A stretch of DNA of 64,000 nt from Clostridiaceae bacterium (GCA_012719645.1 JAAXZX010000004.1:1-64000); one strand, 5' to 3'. Shown: positions 16,925 through 27,096, counted from the first letter of the stretch. Program-made: numbers and translations. The notes: a model not told the origin generated them from the sequence alone.

Positions 16925-18850
16925 ATGGCTGTTGTACCAATGAAGTATATCAATGTCATGGGGCCCGTTCAGATATTTGACAGGTTTGTTCTGGAACATG
17001 TTATCAACAAGGACATCCAGATAGAGCCTTCCTATAAGACTATCCGCACCCATGGACTGATTCCTTTTGAGGATGATCCCACCTATGACCGCCTGAAGAA
17101 GCGCATGCGCATACTGAACGAGAGAATCGGAGCCAAAGCGGAACCCTTTGACCAGGACAGCCTGGTGAGGGAAGTCCTCGAGGATTTCGACCCTGATGAA
17201 ACCCTTTCCTATATAGAAACCCTGGAGAAGAGGTTTGACGAGCACAAATCGGCCATGGCGCACCTGAAGACGGAGATCCAGGAGAGGGAACAGATCATTA
17301 AGCAGATCCATCCCGTTTCAGAGCTTGAGGTGGACATTAATGAGATGTTCAGCTTCAGCTTCATGAAATTCCGTTTCGGTTCCATGCCCAGGGAAAACCT
17401 GGAAAAGAAAAAGAATTACCTGGATTCGCTGGATGTCATTTATGTGCCTGTATCCGAGGAGGACGACATAGTGTGGCTCTCTTATTTCATGCCTGCCCAG
17501 GTCGCCCCGGTCATCGATAATGTCTTCTCTGCCCTCGGATTTGAAAGGGTCAGGATATCGGACCAGGTTCATGGTGTACCGCGGATTGCCCTGGAGAAGC
17601 TGTCAGGCGAGGTTATTGAACTGAAAAATGAAATGGAGCACGAGGAAAGCGAGTTAAAGAGCTTCATGGAAAGGGAACGCACGCGCTTTTCAAAGCTCTA
17701 TTCTAAAGTGCTTTACCGTGCGAAAATAAACGAGATCAGGTCGCTTGCCGCACACATCGGCGATACGTTCGTGCTTGTCGGGTGGCTGCCGCGTAAGGAT
17801 TATCCGGCCTTCGAGAATAAGATTGGTTCCATTGACAAAATTGTCCTGTCCAGCGAGGATCCTCAATATGTAGTGACGTCAAAACCGCCCACTCTGATCA
17901 GGAATAAGGGGATATTCAAGCCCTTTGAATCCTTTGTGACCCTCTATGGCCTTCCCTCGGCCAGGGAGGTGGATCCCACAAAGCTTCTTACCCTCACCTA
18001 TATCCTCATGTTCGGCTTCATGTTCGGAGATGTGGGGCAGGGACTGGTGATTGCCCTGGTAGGAGCATATGCGTACTTCGCCAGGAAGATGTCCTTCGCC
18101 GGCATCCTCATGTGGCTCGGGGCTTCCTCAACCATCTTCGGCTTCCTGTACGGCAGCGTATTCGGCAGCGAGGAACTCATAAAGCCTATTTTCATAAGCC
18201 CGCTGCATGACAAGGACAGCATCATGAACATCCTGATCATCTCGGCTGTTTATGGCGCCTTCGTCATACTTGTTTCAATAGCGGCAAATATCATAAACAG
18301 CTACCGTGCCAGGGACTGGGGACGCATGCTTTTTGACAAGAACGGCATCGCCGGGCTGCTCTTTTATGGCGGGATCATAGTCTGCACTGTAATCTCGCTC
18401 CTGGCAGGACGGGTTGTGATTACAACGGCAGCGGTGGTGGTTGTTGTAATCATCCCGATGCTGATGCTCGTATTCAGGGAACCCCTGGAGAACCTGATAA
18501 AGCGCAGGGATCACATCATGCCCCGGGAAAAAGGCATGTATTTCGTGGAATCAGCCTTTGAAATCTTTGAAACTCTGCTGAACTTCTTCAGCGGGACCCT
18601 GTCCTTCCTGCGTGTGGGTGCTTTTGCCCTCAACCATGCAGGGCTTTCCCTGGCGGTCTGGTCTCTTGCAGGGATGATGTCGGGCTTTGGCGGGATTATC
18701 GTGGTGATCATAGGAAACCTTCTCACCATTGTCCTGGAAGGGCTTATTGTAGGGATCCAGTGCCTGCGTCTTGAGTATTACGAAATGTTCGGCCGCTTCT
18801 ATGGCGGTGAAGGCAATGAATTCAAGCCTGTAAGGGTAACCGAGGAATAG
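16925..18850 (+). CDS. ntpI: V-type ATP synthase subunit I
   Basis: The protein has 641 residues. Subunit I is the membrane stator that forms the ion half-channels against the K ring. The N-terminal about 330 residues are soluble and coiled-coil. The C-terminal half has about seven membrane helices, beginning at LLTLTYILMFGFMFGDVGQGL, with VGAFALNHAGLSLAV near the end; the family's essential arginine is probably in FLRVGAFALNHAG. The start ATG follows GAGGCG. It precedes subunit K by 94 bases. Confidence 0.92.
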   Translation: MAVVPMKYINVMGPVQIFDRFVLEHVINKDIQIEPSYKTIRTHGLIPFEDDPTYDRLKKRMRILNERIGAKAEPFDQDSLVREVLEDFDPDETLSYIETLEKRFDEHKSAMAHLKTEIQEREQIIKQIHPVSELEVDINEMFSFSFMKFRFGSMPRENLEKKKNYLDSLDVIYVPVSEEDDIVWLSYFMPAQVAPVIDNVFSALGFERVRISDQVHGVPRIALEKLSGEVIELKNEMEHEESELKSFMERERTRFSKLYSKVLYRAKINEIRSLAAHIGDTFVLVGWLPRKDYPAFENKIGSIDKIVLSSEDPQYVVTSKPPTLIRNKGIFKPFESFVTLYGLPSAREVDPTKLLTLTYILMFGFMFGDVGQGLVIALVGAYAYFARKMSFAGILMWLGASSTIFGFLYGSVFGSEELIKPIFISPLHDKDSIMNILIISAVYGAFVILVSIAANIINSYRARDWGRMLFDKNGIAGLLFYGGIIVCTVISLLAGRVVITTAAVVVVVIIPMLMLVFREPLENLIKRRDHIMPREKGMYFVESAFEIFETLLNFFSGTLSFLRVGAFALNHAGLSLAVWSLAGMMSGFGGIIVVIIGNLLTIVLEGLIVGIQCLRLEYYEMFGRFYGGEGNEFKPVRVTEE

Positions 18851-18944
18851 GTTTCCGAAACCCGCGGGTGGTAAGGTATTCAGCTGCTTGAACGCAGTTT
18901 TGATAAATCAGTAAACAAGACAAATAACAGTGGAGGTTGTTATT

Positions 18945-19379
18945 ATGGAATTCTTTGTTGTGTCAGCCGTTGTACTTTGCCTCAGCATGGTAGGCCTTGG
19001 CGTGAAATGCATACAAAAAGGGATAAAGGGTGAGAGTGTAAGGAAGATTCTGAGGTTCCATGTGAGTACGCTTTTCAGCGTGGTTGCGGCCGCTTTCATA
19101 TTCATTCTCCTGGGCGGTGTAACAGCAAACGCCGCTTCGGCTGATGCCGCAGCCGCAGCCTCGGCATCCTCGGAAGGGCTGAGATATATCGCTGCAGCCC
19201 TGTCTACGGGCCTGGCGGGCATAGGCGCCGGCATCGCCGTATCGGCTACAGGGTCGGCTGCCCTCGGCGCGTTGAGCGAGGATCCCAAGATCCTGGGCAA
19301 GGCCCTTGTGTTTGTAGGTCTTGCTGAAGGTATCGCCATCTATGGCCTGATCATCTCCATTATGATCCTTAACGCCTGA
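18945..19379 (+). CDS. ntpK: V-type ATP synthase subunit K (rotor ring)
   Basis: The protein has 144 residues with four hydrophobic segments. Only the second hairpin (about 81-142) looks like a c-subunit hairpin; it has the ion-binding Glu in VFVGLAEGIAIYGL. The first two spans lack a carboxylate and are joined to it by an Ala/Ser linker (ASADAAAAASASS). So each chain offers one ion site. The start is ATG 18945 behind GGAGG, not GTG 18930 of the track, which overlaps the RBS. Confidence 0.9.
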   Translation: MEFFVVSAVVLCLSMVGLGVKCIQKGIKGESVRKILRFHVSTLFSVVAAAFIFILLGGVTANAASADAAAAASASSEGLRYIAAALSTGLAGIGAGIAVSATGSAALGALSEDPKILGKALVFVGLAEGIAIYGLIISIMILNA

Positions 19380-19434
19380 TTTATCCGGCGAACGGATCCG
19401 GGGATGTACAGGCAGCAAGGCACGGTGTTATAGT

Positions 19435-19743
19435 ATGAGGTTTTTTCTTATCAGCGACAATATTGATACCAGGGCAGGCATGAGGCTTGCCGGGATCGAG
19501 GGCGTTGTGGTCCACCAGCGCGGAGAGATAGAGGAAGCATTCAGGACGGCGGTCCAGGATGAGAGCGTTGGCATCATCCTGATCACCGAACTTCTGGCAC
19601 AGCAGGCTGACGATCTTATACGGGAGTACAGGCTGAGCCACACAAAACCCCTGATTGTTGAGATCCCCGACAGGCATGGTACAAGGCGCCCTGCCGACCA
19701 CATCATGCGGTACGTCAACGAGGCTGTAGGTCTGAAGGTTTAG
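19435..19743 (+). CDS. ntpG: V-type ATP synthase subunit F
   Basis: The protein has 102 residues. Subunit F is part of the rotating central stalk. The alternating alpha/beta pattern is typical: MRFFLISDNIDTRAGMRLAGIEG, then GIILITELLAQQA and PLIVEIPDRHG. The RBS is weak (AAGG about 15 bases upstream), so expression may depend on coupling within the operon. It lies 55 bases after K and 57 before E. Confidence 0.88.
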   Translation: MRFFLISDNIDTRAGMRLAGIEGVVVHQRGEIEEAFRTAVQDESVGIILITELLAQQADDLIREYRLSHTKPLIVEIPDRHGTRRPADHIMRYVNEAVGLKV

Positions 19744-19800
19744 CCCGGCGGCAGCACGCCTGGTGCAAATATTGTCGGTTTATGAACTTGAGGTGTTTAT

Positions 19801-20397
19801 ATGGAGAATGCGCTTGAAAAGCTCGGAAGGTTCTCCGAGATGGTAATGCAGGAAGCCTACCGCAAAAAGAAGGAACGAATCCGGCAGGCCATGCAGGAAA
19901 AAAAGGAGATTATCTCATCATCGGAGATCCAGTACCTTCAGAAGGCTTACGAGAAGATACAGGAAGCGTTAAGAAAGTTTGAAAGGAAGCATAATGAAGA
20001 GATTTCAAAGGCCATTGTGGAGAGCAAGGAAGCCCTGTTCAACAGGCGCGAAGAGATTATAAGCTCGGTTTTTGCCAACGTGAGGAAACGCATTGAGGAG
20101 TTTGCCGGCAGCAGCGGCTATCCTGACCGCATGGAAAAGGAATTGGAAAATGCCCTCAGGCAGGCCGGCGAAGGGAAGATCATCGTTACGGCCAGTGCAA
20201 AGGATATGGAGCTTTTCAGCGGCATCAGGACCAAACTGGGAGAGGACTTCGACTTGCAGGAAAGCGATGAGGACATAATCGGCGGTTTCCTGGTAATGAA
20301 CAGGGACAAAGGTTTGGTCTGGGATCATTCATATTTAAGCAGGCTGAACAATGAAAGGGCGTCATTCCTTGAAAGAATTCCGCTGAGCATTGAATAG
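19801..20397 (+). CDS. ntpE: V-type ATP synthase subunit E
   Basis: The protein has 198 residues. It is the peripheral stalk subunit that pairs with G/H. The N-terminal about 110 residues are charged coiled coil (YRKKKERIRQAMQEKKEII). The C-terminal domain is mixed alpha/beta and ends in GGFLVMNRDKGLVWDHSYLSRL, a segment well conserved in E subunits. The ATG follows TTGAGGTG. Between this gene and subunit A lie 131 bases that contain a possible 40-codon ORF. Confidence 0.88.
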   Translation: MENALEKLGRFSEMVMQEAYRKKKERIRQAMQEKKEIISSSEIQYLQKAYEKIQEALRKFERKHNEEISKAIVESKEALFNRREEIISSVFANVRKRIEEFAGSSGYPDRMEKELENALRQAGEGKIIVTASAKDMELFSGIRTKLGEDFDLQESDEDIIGGFLVMNRDKGLVWDHSYLSRLNNERASFLERIPLSIE

Positions 20398-20442
20398 AAG
20401 CCGCATTTTTCGGAATGCATTTGTTTTTCCAAGGTACATGCA

Positions 20443-20565
20443 ATGATATTCGAAAAGCCTAAAAGGCGGCTAACAGAGTGGGAGGCAGCAAGGAAGCAGG
20501 CTAAATGCCAGTTTAGAAGGTGGAATGAATGGGAGAAACATCACAGGGAACCATTTATGGAATAA
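20443..20565 (+). CDS. Possible small ORF overlapping the start of subunit A
   Basis: ATG 20443 opens a 40-codon frame (MIFEKPKRRLTEWEAARKQA...) that ends 37 bases inside the subunit A gene in another frame. A weak AAGG lies about nine bases upstream. The product would be basic and Trp-rich. It could be a leader peptide that couples translation to subunit A, or chance. It is too short for the ORF track. Confidence 0.25.
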   Translation: MIFEKPKRRLTEWEAARKQAKCQFRRWNEWEKHHREPFME

Positions 20566-22322
20566 ACGGACCTGTTGTCAGGGTGCGCGGGGACCATCCG
20601 TTTCAGATGATGGAGATGGTGCTGGTAGGGCATGAAAGGCTTATAGGTGAGGTTATCCGCATACTGGAGGATGAAACCATCGTCCAGGTCTACGAGAACA
20701 CTACCGGCCTCAGGCCCGGGGAGCCGGTTATTTCCACGGGAAGGCCCCTTACAGTTAAGCTGGGCCCCGGGATAATCGGCAATATCTTTGATGGTATCGA
20801 GAGGCCGCTTACATCCATAGCTGAAAAAACCGGGCCTTTTATCGGCCGCGGTACAGTCATGGACAACCTTGACGCCGAGAAGCTCTGGGACGTGAGGATC
20901 CTTGTGCGTTCCGGGCATATACTGAAGCCTGGCAGGGTTATTGCCGAGGTACAGGAAACTCCGTCAGTTGTTCACCGCATCATGGTGCCGCCGGGTATTG
21001 AAGGCGTGGTGGATGAAGTGGTCAAAGACGGAAGATACCCAATCACCAAGCCCCTTGTCCGGATAAAGAATGGAAAGGCGATACATGACCTGACCATGGT
21101 TCATGAATGGCCGGTCCGTATACCAAGGCCATATAGCAGGAGGCTGCCCACCAATGAGCCGCTTGTTACCGGGCAGCGAGTCATAGACAGCCTGTTTCCC
21201 ATGGCCAAGGGGGGCGCCGCGGCCATCCCCGGAGGTTTCGGGACAGGGAAAACCCTCACCCAGCACCAGCTGGCCAAATGGTCCGATGCCGACATCATAG
21301 TATATGTGGGCTGCGGTGAGCGCGGTAATGAGATAACCGAGGTCCTGGAGGACTTCCCGAAGCTCATAGATCCCCGTAACAACAGGCCCCTGATGGAAAG
21401 GACAGTGCTCATAGCCAATACGTCAAACATGCCGGTGGCGGCGCGTGAAGCCTCCATTTATACAGGAATCACCCTTGCCGAGTATTACAGGGACATGGGC
21501 TACCATGTGGCTGTAATGGCAGACTCGACCTCCCGATGGGCCGAGGCACTGAGGGAGATTTCGGGAAGGCTCGAGGAGATGCCGGCCGAGGAAGGATTCC
21601 CGGCCTACCTGCCATCCCGGCTCTCGGAGTTCTATGAGAGGGCGGGAATGGTTGAAACCCTGAATGCCTCCACGGGCTCAATATCCATTATAGGCGCAGT
21701 ATCACCCCAGGGAGGCGATTTTTCCGAACCTGTTACACAGAATACAAAGAGGTTCATCCGCTGTTTCTGGGCGCTGGATAAATCCCTGGCCTATACGCGC
21801 CACTATCCCGCCATAAACTGGACCGACAGCTACAGCGAATACACCGAGGATCTTCGTGACTGGTATAACAAAAATACCGCACCGGATTTCATGGAGAAGC
21901 GCGAAAGGATAAGCCGGATCCTCCAGGAAGAAAGCAAGCTGCTTGAAATTGTCAAGCTGATCGGAAGCGATATCCTTCCCGATGAACAGAAGCTGGTCCT
22001 GGAATCGGCAAGGGTCATAAGGCAGGGCTTCCTGCAGCAGAACGCATATCATGAGCAGGATACCTACGTCCCCATAATCAAGCAGTACCATATGATGAAG
22101 AGCGTGCTCCGCCTACATGACCAGGCGGCTAAGCTGGTGGCGAAAGGGATACCCGTATCCGTCATAAGGAAGACCGGCGTTTTTGAAGAGGTTGTCAAGG
22201 CTAAATATACCATACCCAACGATGACATGGAGGCGTTTGAGGAACTGGATTCACGGATTGAGTCCGTACTCTCCGGTATTGATGAAGACTACAGCGGCAC
22301 CGAAAGGAGGAGACATGCATGA
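20529..22322 (+). CDS. ntpA: V-type ATP synthase subunit A (catalytic)
   Basis: The protein has 597 residues. It is the nucleotide-hydrolysing or synthesising subunit. The P-loop reads PGGFGTGKT; the catalytic Glu segment [19 protein letters not shown] follows, and [32 protein letters not shown] is the hallmark A-subunit signature. The long insertion typical of A (about 110-190) relative to B is present. The ATG follows AGGTGG. Its stop overlaps the start of subunit B, indicating strong translational coupling. Confidence 0.96.
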   Translation: MGETSQGTIYGINGPVVRVRGDHPFQMMEMVLVGHERLIGEVIRILEDETIVQVYENTTGLRPGEPVISTGRPLTVKLGPGIIGNIFDGIERPLTSIAEKTGPFIGRGTVMDNLDAEKLWDVRILVRSGHILKPGRVIAEVQETPSVVHRIMVPPGIEGVVDEVVKDGRYPITKPLVRIKNGKAIHDLTMVHEWPVRIPRPYSRRLPTNEPLVTGQRVIDSLFPMAKGGAAAIPGGFGTGKTLTQHQLAKWSDADIIVYVGCGERGNEITEVLEDFPKLIDPRNNRPLMERTVLIANTSNMPVAAREASIYTGITLAEYYRDMGYHVAVMADSTSRWAEALREISGRLEEMPAEEGFPAYLPSRLSEFYERAGMVETLNASTGSISIIGAVSPQGGDFSEPVTQNTKRFIRCFWALDKSLAYTRHYPAINWTDSYSEYTEDLRDWYNKNTAPDFMEKRERISRILQEESKLLEIVKLIGSDILPDEQKLVLESARVIRQGFLQQNAYHEQDTYVPIIKQYHMMKSVLRLHDQAAKLVAKGIPVSVIRKTGVFEEVVKAKYTIPNDDMEAFEELDSRIESVLSGIDEDYSGTERRRHA

Positions 22323-23725
22323 ACCTGGAATATATAGGACTAAAGGAGATTTCAGGTCCTCTTGTGGTGCTTGAAGGCGTTGAGAACCCATCATTCGAGG
22401 AAATGGTCGAAGTCACCGTGGGCAGGGAGAAACGCCTGGGGCGTATTGTTGAAATAAACGGAGATATATGCGTTGTCCAGGTATTTGAAGGAACCCACGG
22501 CATTTCCCTGACCAATACCCGGACAAGACTCCTGGGGAAACCCCTGAAGATTGCCCTTTCCAAAGAGATCCTGGGCAGGGTGCTCGACGGTGCAGGACGC
22601 CCTGTGGACGGGCTTGGCGAGATCTATCCCGAAAAGTACCTGGATGTCAACGGGCAGCCCATCAATCCTGTCAGGAGGGAGTATCCGAGGAATTATATAC
22701 AAACGGGCATATCCACCATCGACTGCCTGACCACCCTGATCCGCGGCCAGAAACTGCCTATTTTCTCAGGCAGCGGCCTTCCCCACAACCAGCTGGCTGT
22801 GCAGATTGTGAAGCAGGCCAAACTTGCCGGTGAAAGCCATGATGATTTCGCAATTGTTTTTGCCGCTATGGGCGTAAAGCATGACGTGGCCGATTACTTC
22901 AAAAACAGTTTCAGGAGCAGCGGAGTGCTTGACCGTGTGGTAATGTTCCTGAACCTGGCCAATGATCCGGTTGTTGAGCGCATAGTCACGCCCAGATGCG
23001 CCCTTACTGCCGCGGAGTATCTTGCGTTCGAAAAGGATATGCATGTACTTGTCATCCTCACCGATATGACCTCATATGCAGAAGCGCTTCGGGAGATTTC
23101 GTCGTCAAAGGGCGAGATACCATCAAGAAAGGGTTACCCGGGATACCTTTACAGTGACCTGGCTTCCATATATGAGCGAGCCGGCATGATCAGGGGGAAA
23201 AAGGGATCCATCACGCAGATCCCTATCCTCACCATGCCCAACGATGACATCACCCATCCCATCCCGGACCTGACAGGTTATATAACGGAGGGGCAGATAG
23301 TACTGGACCGCGGGCTCGCGTCCAGGGGTGTGTATCCTCCGGTCAGCGTGCTTCCATCCCTGTCGCGCCTCATGAAAGACGGCATTGGCGAAGGCTATAC
23401 GCGTGAGGACCACCCGGGACTGGCAAACCAGCTCTTTGCCGCATACGCCAAGGTCCAGGAGGTTCGCGCGCTGGCATCGGTTATCGGCGAGGACGAACTG
23501 AGCGACCTGGACAAGAAATATATGCGTTTTGGCCGTGCTTTTGAAGCACAGTTCATATCCCAGGAGTTCGGTGAAGACAGGGACATCATACAGACGCTGG
23601 ACCTGGGCTGGCTTCTCTTGGCCCTTCTTCCCCGGGAGGAGCTTGACAGGCTTTCACCTGAACTGGTCGACAAGTACTATAAGGAACCTGATGAAAGCGA
23701 AAGCAGGTTTATAAGATGGATGTGA
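22319..23725 (+). CDS. ntpB: V-type ATP synthase subunit B
   Basis: The protein has 468 residues. It is the non-catalytic regulatory partner of subunit A. The position of the P-loop is degenerate ([17 protein letters not shown]) as expected. [34 protein letters not shown] is the B-subunit signature. It overlaps A by four bases and D by ten. Together A3B3 forms the ATPase head. Confidence 0.96.
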   Translation: MNLEYIGLKEISGPLVVLEGVENPSFEEMVEVTVGREKRLGRIVEINGDICVVQVFEGTHGISLTNTRTRLLGKPLKIALSKEILGRVLDGAGRPVDGLGEIYPEKYLDVNGQPINPVRREYPRNYIQTGISTIDCLTTLIRGQKLPIFSGSGLPHNQLAVQIVKQAKLAGESHDDFAIVFAAMGVKHDVADYFKNSFRSSGVLDRVVMFLNLANDPVVERIVTPRCALTAAEYLAFEKDMHVLVILTDMTSYAEALREISSSKGEIPSRKGYPGYLYSDLASIYERAGMIRGKKGSITQIPILTMPNDDITHPIPDLTGYITEGQIVLDRGLASRGVYPPVSVLPSLSRLMKDGIGEGYTREDHPGLANQLFAAYAKVQEVRALASVIGEDELSDLDKKYMRFGRAFEAQFISQEFGEDRDIIQTLDLGWLLLALLPREELDRLSPELVDKYYKEPDESESRFIRWM

Positions 23726-24336
23726 AGCTTTTTCCTACCAAGGGCAACCTCATAATTGCCAAGAACACCCTGGCCCTTTGCCGCCAGGGTTATGAGCTGC
23801 TGGACAAAAAACGGAATATACTTGTCCGGGAGATGATGAACCTGGTGGAAAAGGCCAGGAAGATCCAGGCTGAGATGCAGGAGACCTTTCAGGAGGCTTA
23901 TCGGGCCCTCCAGCTGGCCAATGTTACCATGGGCATATCGGTGGTGGAGCAGATCGGATACGCGATCCCGGAAGACAGCAGCATAGAAATAAGGGAGCAT
24001 AGCGTCATGGGCGTTGAAATCCCGACCGTGGAGCTTGGAAAAGACGATATGCAGCCCCGATACGGTTTCCGTATGACCAATTCCACATTGGACACAGCCC
24101 GGGAAAAATTCGCAAGGGCTAAATATCTTGCCGCTGAGCTGGCAGAAATAGAAAACGCCGTATATCGCCTGGCTGCCAACATAAGAAGGACCCAGAAGAG
24201 GACCAACGCCCTGAAGAATATAATGATTCCCAGGTACGAAGAGGCTGTCAGAAATATCGTGAACGTGCTTGAGGAGAAGGACAGGGAGGAATTTGGCCGG
24301 CTCAAGGTTATCAAGCGCACCAAGCATGGCGGCTGA
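23716..24336 (+). CDS. ntpD: V-type ATP synthase subunit D (central rotor)
   Basis: The protein has 206 residues. It is the central shaft that rotates inside A3B3. The long antiparallel coiled coil is visible at both ends: [27 protein letters not shown] and [36 protein letters not shown]. It overlaps the end of B by ten bases and is the last gene of the operon. The intervening 112 bases before the next gene show no clear terminator. Confidence 0.94.
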   Translation: MDVKLFPTKGNLIIAKNTLALCRQGYELLDKKRNILVREMMNLVEKARKIQAEMQETFQEAYRALQLANVTMGISVVEQIGYAIPEDSSIEIREHSVMGVEIPTVELGKDDMQPRYGFRMTNSTLDTAREKFARAKYLAAELAEIENAVYRLAANIRRTQKRTNALKNIMIPRYEEAVRNIVNVLEEKDREEFGRLKVIKRTKHGG

Positions 24337-24448
24337 TCTTGAATTTCTCAATTGCCAATCTTTAGGAATTCATATATTCTTGTATTAACTATTATTGCGC
24401 CCAACCCCCAGGGAACATGGGCCGAACCAACAGGAGGAGGGAAAAGAT

Positions 24449-25033
24449 ATGGATGACAAAATAATGGAAATAGCACAGCGAATACGGGGCATGCGCGAAG
24501 ATCTGGACATATCGGCGGCAGAAATGGCAGAACTTCTCGAAATGTCTGAGACAGAATACCTGGAATACGAGTCGGGAAAGCGGGATTTTCCCTTTACATT
24601 CCTCTACAAGACCGCTTCCCGGTTCGGCCTGGATATCAGCGACCTGATCACCGGCACCAGTCCCAGGCTCACGGTTTATACCCATGTAAAGAAGGGCCGC
24701 GGGCTCCCCATCGAGAGGCGCAAGGGTTTCAAATACCACAGCCTGGCTTATCTCTTCAAGAACCGCTATGCAGAGCCTTTCCTGGTAGAGGCTCCCTATG
24801 ACGAAAAAGCGGAGAAGGACGAGATACTTCTAAGTACCCACAAGGGACAGGAGTTCGACTATATACTCTCCGGCTCCCTGCGGGTCAGGATCAATGACCA
24901 TGAGTTCATCATGAATGAAGGGGACGCGGTCTACTACGACAGTTCCAACAAGCATGGCATGGTGGCCGCCGGTGGCCGCGACTGTACCTTTCTGGCGGTT
25001 GTAATCAAGGATATGGACGGGAGGATGGATTGA
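24449..25033 (+). CDS. XRE-family regulator with C-terminal cupin domain
   Basis: The protein has 194 residues. An N-terminal helix-turn-helix (IRGMREDLDISAAEMAELLEMSETEYLEYESGKR) occupies about 10-65. The C-terminal cupin barrel (about 110-190) has EFDYILSGSLRVRINDHEFIMNEGDAVYYDSSNKHGM, with likely metal or ligand residues. ATG 24449 follows AGGAGGAGGG; the track start (TTG 24395) is not supported. It overlaps the acyl-CoA ligase gene (TGATG), so it probably senses a small acid or acyl compound and regulates that gene. This pairing is frequent in Clostridia. Confidence 0.88.
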   Translation: MDDKIMEIAQRIRGMREDLDISAAEMAELLEMSETEYLEYESGKRDFPFTFLYKTASRFGLDISDLITGTSPRLTVYTHVKKGRGLPIERRKGFKYHSLAYLFKNRYAEPFLVEAPYDEKAEKDEILLSTHKGQEFDYILSGSLRVRINDHEFIMNEGDAVYYDSSNKHGMVAAGGRDCTFLAVVIKDMDGRMD

Positions 25034-26703
25034 TGGGAAGGCTATATAAGGAGTATGTAATTGAAACGCTGGATGCAGAAGGAAACGTAGCCCATGTAAG
25101 CTTCAGGAAGGATCCGGACTATAATTTCGGCTATGATATCGTAGACAGGATAGCCAGGGAGAATCCCGACAAGCTGGCCATGGTATGGTGCAATGAAGCG
25201 GGTGAAGAAAAGTTTATCACCTTCAGGGAAATGAAAGAGGAAAGCGACCGGACCGCGTCATATTTCCGCAGTCTCGGCATTAAAAAAGGCGATGCTGTCA
25301 TGCTGATCTTAAGACGTCATTACGAGTTCTGGTACTGCATTGTGGCGCTACATAAGATCGGTGCCATTGCCATTCCTGCTACCAACCAGCTTATGACCAA
25401 GGATATAGTATACCGCGTAAATGCGGCAAGCGTGAAAGCTATTGTATGCACTTCGGACGGGCATATTTCCGAACTGGTGGATGAAGCCCAGAAAGAAACC
25501 GAAACCCTTAAGATAAAGATACTGGTCAGAGGCAGGAGAGAGGGTTGGCTGAGCTATGAGGATGGCATAAGGCAGGCTCCTCCTTTCACCCCGCCCGTTG
25601 GCGATGAGCGCCCGAAGGCAGAAGAGATCATGCTTATGTATTTCTCCTCGGGAACCACCGGTTTGCCAAAGATGGTGGCCCATAACCACTATTATTCGCT
25701 GGCCCATATCCCAACTGCGGTTTACTGGCACAATGTAAACCCGGACGGCCTGCACTTTACCGTGTCCGAAACGGGTTGGGGAAAAGCGGTCTGGGGGAAG
25801 ATCTATGGCCAGTGGATCGCGGAGGCGGCCATCTTCACCTTTGATTTTGAGAAGTTCCATGCCGATGAACTGCTCAAGAGGATAAGCAAATACAGGGTGA
25901 CAACTTTCTGCGCGCCTCCAACCATCTACCGTTTCCTGATCAAGGAGGACCTCTCCAAGTATGACCTGTCGTCCCTGGAATACTGCACCACTGCCGGGGA
26001 AGCCCTTAACCCCGAGGTATTCAAACGGTTCAAGGAGCAGACGGGAATAGAGATCAAGGAAGGCTTCGGACAAACCGAAACCACGCTGGTTATTGCCACC
26101 ACCTTATGGATGAAACCCAGGCCTGGATCAATGGGCAGGCCATCACCCCAGTATTCTGTGGATCTCGTCGATGAAAACGGAAACAGCGTAAGCCCTGGCG
26201 AGGTCGGTGAGATCGTCCTGAGGATTGAACCCGAAAGACCTACTGGACTCATGATAGAGTATTACCGCAGCCCGGAGATGACAGCCAAGGCTATCCGCGA
26301 CGGGCTCTACCATACGGGGGATACCGCGTGGAGGGATGAGGACGACTATTATTACTATGTGGGGAGGACCGATGACATCATCAAATCATCGGGCTACAGG
26401 ATCGGCCCCTTCGAGGTGGAGAGCGTCATCATGGAGCATCCCGCGGTTCTCGAGTGCGCCGTGACAGGTGTTCCCGATCCCCTGAGGGGCCAGGTGGTCA
26501 AGGCGACCATCGTTCTTGCAAGGGGATACCAGCCTTCTGATGCCCTGGCTAAAGAGATCCAGGAATACGTCAAGAAGAACACGGCTCCCTATAAGTATCC
26601 GAGGATTATAGAATTCGTTGAGGAATTGCCCAAGACCATCAGCGGCAAGATACGCCGTACCGAGATACGGAAGCGCGACCTGGAGCGCGATGTCAATAAC
26701 TGA
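25033..26703 (+). CDS. AMP-forming acyl-CoA synthetase
   Basis: The protein has 556 residues. It would activate a carboxylic acid to an acyl-CoA through an acyl-adenylate. The P-loop is YFSSGTTGLPKMVAHNH, the second motif GFGQTETT, and the C-terminal domain has GRTDDIIKSSGYRIGPFEVESVI and the catalytic lysine in PKTISGKIRRTEIR. The sequence type is close to medium-chain or acetyl/propionyl-CoA ligases; substrate cannot be fixed. ATG 25033 overlaps the stop of the regulator gene; the track's TTG 25030 is unnecessary. Confidence 0.9.
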   Translation: MGRLYKEYVIETLDAEGNVAHVSFRKDPDYNFGYDIVDRIARENPDKLAMVWCNEAGEEKFITFREMKEESDRTASYFRSLGIKKGDAVMLILRRHYEFWYCIVALHKIGAIAIPATNQLMTKDIVYRVNAASVKAIVCTSDGHISELVDEAQKETETLKIKILVRGRREGWLSYEDGIRQAPPFTPPVGDERPKAEEIMLMYFSSGTTGLPKMVAHNHYYSLAHIPTAVYWHNVNPDGLHFTVSETGWGKAVWGKIYGQWIAEAAIFTFDFEKFHADELLKRISKYRVTTFCAPPTIYRFLIKEDLSKYDLSSLEYCTTAGEALNPEVFKRFKEQTGIEIKEGFGQTETTLVIATTLWMKPRPGSMGRPSPQYSVDLVDENGNSVSPGEVGEIVLRIEPERPTGLMIEYYRSPEMTAKAIRDGLYHTGDTAWRDEDDYYYYVGRTDDIIKSSGYRIGPFEVESVIMEHPAVLECAVTGVPDPLRGQVVKATIVLARGYQPSDALAKEIQEYVKKNTAPYKYPRIIEFVEELPKTISGKIRRTEIRKRDLERDVNN

Positions 26704-26706
26704 GTC

Positions 26707-26735
26707 TTGCCGGCTCATGAGAAATGCTATATAAT
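26707..26735 (+). promoter_or_regulatory. SRP RNA promoter
   Basis: TTGCCG (26707-26712), exactly 17 bases and TATAAT (26730-26735). The expected transcription start near 26742 coincides with the first base-paired nucleotides of the RNA. Confidence 0.82.
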
Positions 26736-26740
26736 GATCT

Positions 26741-27012
26741 TTGCCGTGCTAGACGGGGAGGTAGCGGTGCCCTGTATCCGCAATCCGCTATAGCGGAGTT
26801 GAACTCCTGCCCCCGGCATGCAAATGTAAGGTCTGTTATGCGGTTGAGTACAATGAAGATCGGGTCTTGCGCAATTCGGAGCCGTGAACCCCGTCAGGTC
26901 CGGGAGGAAGCAGCGGTAAGCGGTAAGCCGGGTGTGCCGCAAGCCAGCCTGGTCCGAGTATGACGCCCATGGTACGCTTGTATTTGCACTGTCAAAGGCA
27001 GGTGCACGGTTT
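26741..27012 (+). ncRNA. ffs: Signal recognition particle RNA, large Bacillus-type
   Basis: The core domain IV motif is unmistakable: GTCAGGTCCGGGAGGAAG followed by CAGCGGTAAG. The ends pair (TGCCGTGC at 26742 with GCACGGT at 27004-27010). The length of about 270 bases and the 5' segment fit the Alu-domain-containing RNA of Bacillus and Clostridia rather than the short 4.5S form. It forms the SRP with Ffh for co-translational membrane targeting. A sigma-A promoter precedes it and a terminator follows at 27024-27046. dnaX downstream is a common neighbour in Firmicutes. Confidence 0.95.
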
Positions 27013-27023
27013 ATATATATCGG

Positions 27024-27046
27024 CGAAGCCCTCTGGCTTCGTTTTT
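27024..27046 (+). terminator. Terminator of SRP RNA
   Basis: CGAAGCC / GGCTTCG with a CTCT loop, followed by TTTTTG. Confidence 0.92.
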
Positions 27047-27064
27047 GTTTATTGATCCCTGGTC

Positions 27065-27096
27065 TTGACATCCCCGGGCTGTTCCTGTGTTATAAT
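27065..27096 (+). promoter_or_regulatory. dnaX promoter
   Basis: A perfect TTGACA (27065-27070) is followed either by TGTTAT after 17 bases (27088-27093) or by consensus TATAAT after 20 bases (27091-27096). The start codon lies about 43 bases downstream. Confidence 0.7.

Noticed and set aside
26824-26963. Protein-coding ORF at 26724-26963
   Set aside because: It lies wholly within the SRP RNA.
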